From contig NC_087062.1 of NCBI RefSeq assembly GCF_963678635.1, forward strand, positions 10,090,670-10,154,669: 64,000 nucleotides of DNA. The letters are read 5' to 3'. The position numbers and the translations under genes were made by a program. This document shows, piece by piece, positions 63,015 through 64,000 of the stretch. Within the stretch, counting starts at the first letter, position 1, and every line of letters begins with the position of its first letter. Below the pieces are notes generated by a model. The model searched no databases. It was not told where the DNA came from and worked only from the letters and a program-made list of their open reading frames with translations. The DNA is from Symsagittifera roscoffensis. Its lineage: Eukaryota > Xenacoelomorpha > Acoela > Convolutidae.

Positions 63015-63317
63015 CTATCCATGCAAACAGATGGCTACACAGCGCTGTATTTTTCTCTTTTTTTTCTTTTCGTTATTTGTTTTTACCGAACATTTTCTCC
63101 CAGTAACAAAGTTTCTGAAAAAGTCTGCCCCCCAAACTACGGTTACCAATTCGAGATCGTTGCTCGAATATCTTTTCTCTGCGGTATCAAAATAACGGGA
63201 AATGAACGAAATTGTTCTCCAATTTTCAAAACCGAGTAGCTTCAACAACACCACCAAACAATTATGGCTGGCGTCATAACCAATGCGAACATCACTGTGG
63301 ACATCGAAAAGTTCAAT
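63015..63317 (-). pseudogene. Ty3/gypsy RNase H fragment
   Basis: The minus-strand frame reads DVRIGYDASHN, then WRTISFISRYFDTAEKRYSS, NDLELVTVVWGADFFRNFVT. This is the DAS, ERYS-type and E-L-VVW order of gypsy RNase H. The catalytic Asp and Glu are present, but the frame ends soon after (SVKTNNE) and no RT or integrase lies beside it. It differs strongly from the RNase H of the 18.9-kb element, so it comes from another lineage. Confidence 0.75.
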
Positions 63318-64000
63318 TCATTGTTCAACTTATCTACAGGTTCCCTTTGTCTTCGTAAAGATGACATAAGCAATTCTGTAAAACAACGGCCTGACAGAAT
63401 TACGTTGCAGTATTACGTTTGGAATGCCAATTTCAACAGTCTTTGAGCCTACTTTGGACTCTTTTTGACGTCGCGAGGATTTTTTTATTGTTATTTTTTT
63501 TACCACGAAAATCTACAAGTTTATTCAGTCTCAAAAGTATTTTTTCGCTGTACGAGTTCAATGTATTAAATACAAGGGTTGATATTTTAAGTTTCATACG
63601 GTGAGTTTCACATATTTTCGGATAAGGTATAGTTATCCTAAAACGAATAACAGGTTACGCGGTACCAAAATGAGAGATTTTACTATTTATTATAGCACTC
63701 ATTTTATAACCGTACTCATTTTTATAACACCTGTTTTATCCCCCTACCTCTCGTTTCTCCGTCCACGTTCACCCCTTCCCCGATTTATTTGTCTTCTTTG
63801 TTTACAACCCCCCTCCCCAGTTCCTTTTCCACTGCCCACCCTCTCGCGTTTAACACTCTACACGTGGGGCGGTAAACGGTTGTTGGTATAAGCGTGGGCG
63901 GGGTTAAACTTGGGGGGCGCGAGTGTATACGGGGGGAGGTGTTGGGATGTAAATAAGGAGTTGTAAGCGGGCGAGTGTAAATTTGGAGGGCTGTTATGTT
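63318..64000. other. Terminal stretch with an abrupt C-rich to G-rich switch
   Basis: From about 63730 to 63850 the plus strand is pyrimidine-rich with C-runs; from about 63870 to the end it is G-rich (ggggggaggtgttgg). No ORF with a domain and no clear perfect inverted repeat. Confidence 0.5.

Noticed and set aside
63259-63450. Plus-strand 60-codon ORF beginning MAGVITNANITVDIEKF
   Set aside because: It is partly antisense to the gypsy RNase H fragment and has no recognisable domain or splice context.

Overview
The window looks like a transposon-crowded stretch of an invertebrate animal genome. The evidence is a spliced host gene of M1 aminopeptidase type, BEL/Pao and env-bearing Ty3/gypsy-type LTR elements, tRNA-derived sequence, minisatellite DNA and AT-rich intergenic DNA. 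There is no bacterial-style gene organisation. An arthropod is plausible from the element types, but the sequence does not settle the phylum.

Layout. 1-8739: an old, heavily broken copy of a large Ty3/gypsy-type retroelement on the minus strand. It is cut by the window edge and ends with its 5' LTR at 8350-8739. 8740-13526: a nest of short non-autonomous repeats. MITEs with GGCTCTTTTCC termini and 8-bp target duplications sit inside each other and inside a longer repeat called module B here. 13528-23504: a young BEL/Pao element on the plus strand (LTRs differ by 5 substitutions and one indel). It carries an extra ORF before gag, and its pol is split by frame changes. It landed inside a module B copy, which resumes at 23507. 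23507-27906: more MITEs, module B, a short tandem array and another dispersed repeat.

27911-46838: the centrepiece, an 18.9-kb LTR retroelement on the minus strand. LTRs are 408 and 424 bp, about 98% identical, flanked by AAAT duplications. In transcription order it has the 5' LTR, primer site, a 1.2-kb leader, ORF1 (155 aa), gag (793 aa), pol (zinc knuckle, protease, RT, RNase H, integrase), a spacer, a 62-aa membrane ORF, a 376-codon ORF without an ATG, an env-like glycoprotein ORF, a 602-aa ORF of unknown function, and a 1.6-kb 3' region. Neighbouring ORFs overlap by 26, 13 and 4 nt. Three in-frame stops interrupt gag-pol and env, so this copy is probably not autonomous, although it is young. 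The decayed copy at 1-8739 belongs to the same family and gives a useful comparison.

46839-53340: intergenic DNA with a Ser/Leu-type tRNA-like sequence, a 136-bp tandem duplication and AT-rich arrays. 53348-57604: five exons of a type II membrane M1 aminopeptidase gene, lacking its catalytic exons. 57769-57968: assembly gap. 57969-61975: a minisatellite of about 34-bp units with a roughly 1.4-kb higher-order period. 62241-64000: a dispersed repeat, a Ty3/gypsy RNase H fragment on the minus strand and a strongly strand-skewed tail.

Nearly all gene-like sequence belongs to selfish elements; the aminopeptidase is the only host gene I can support.
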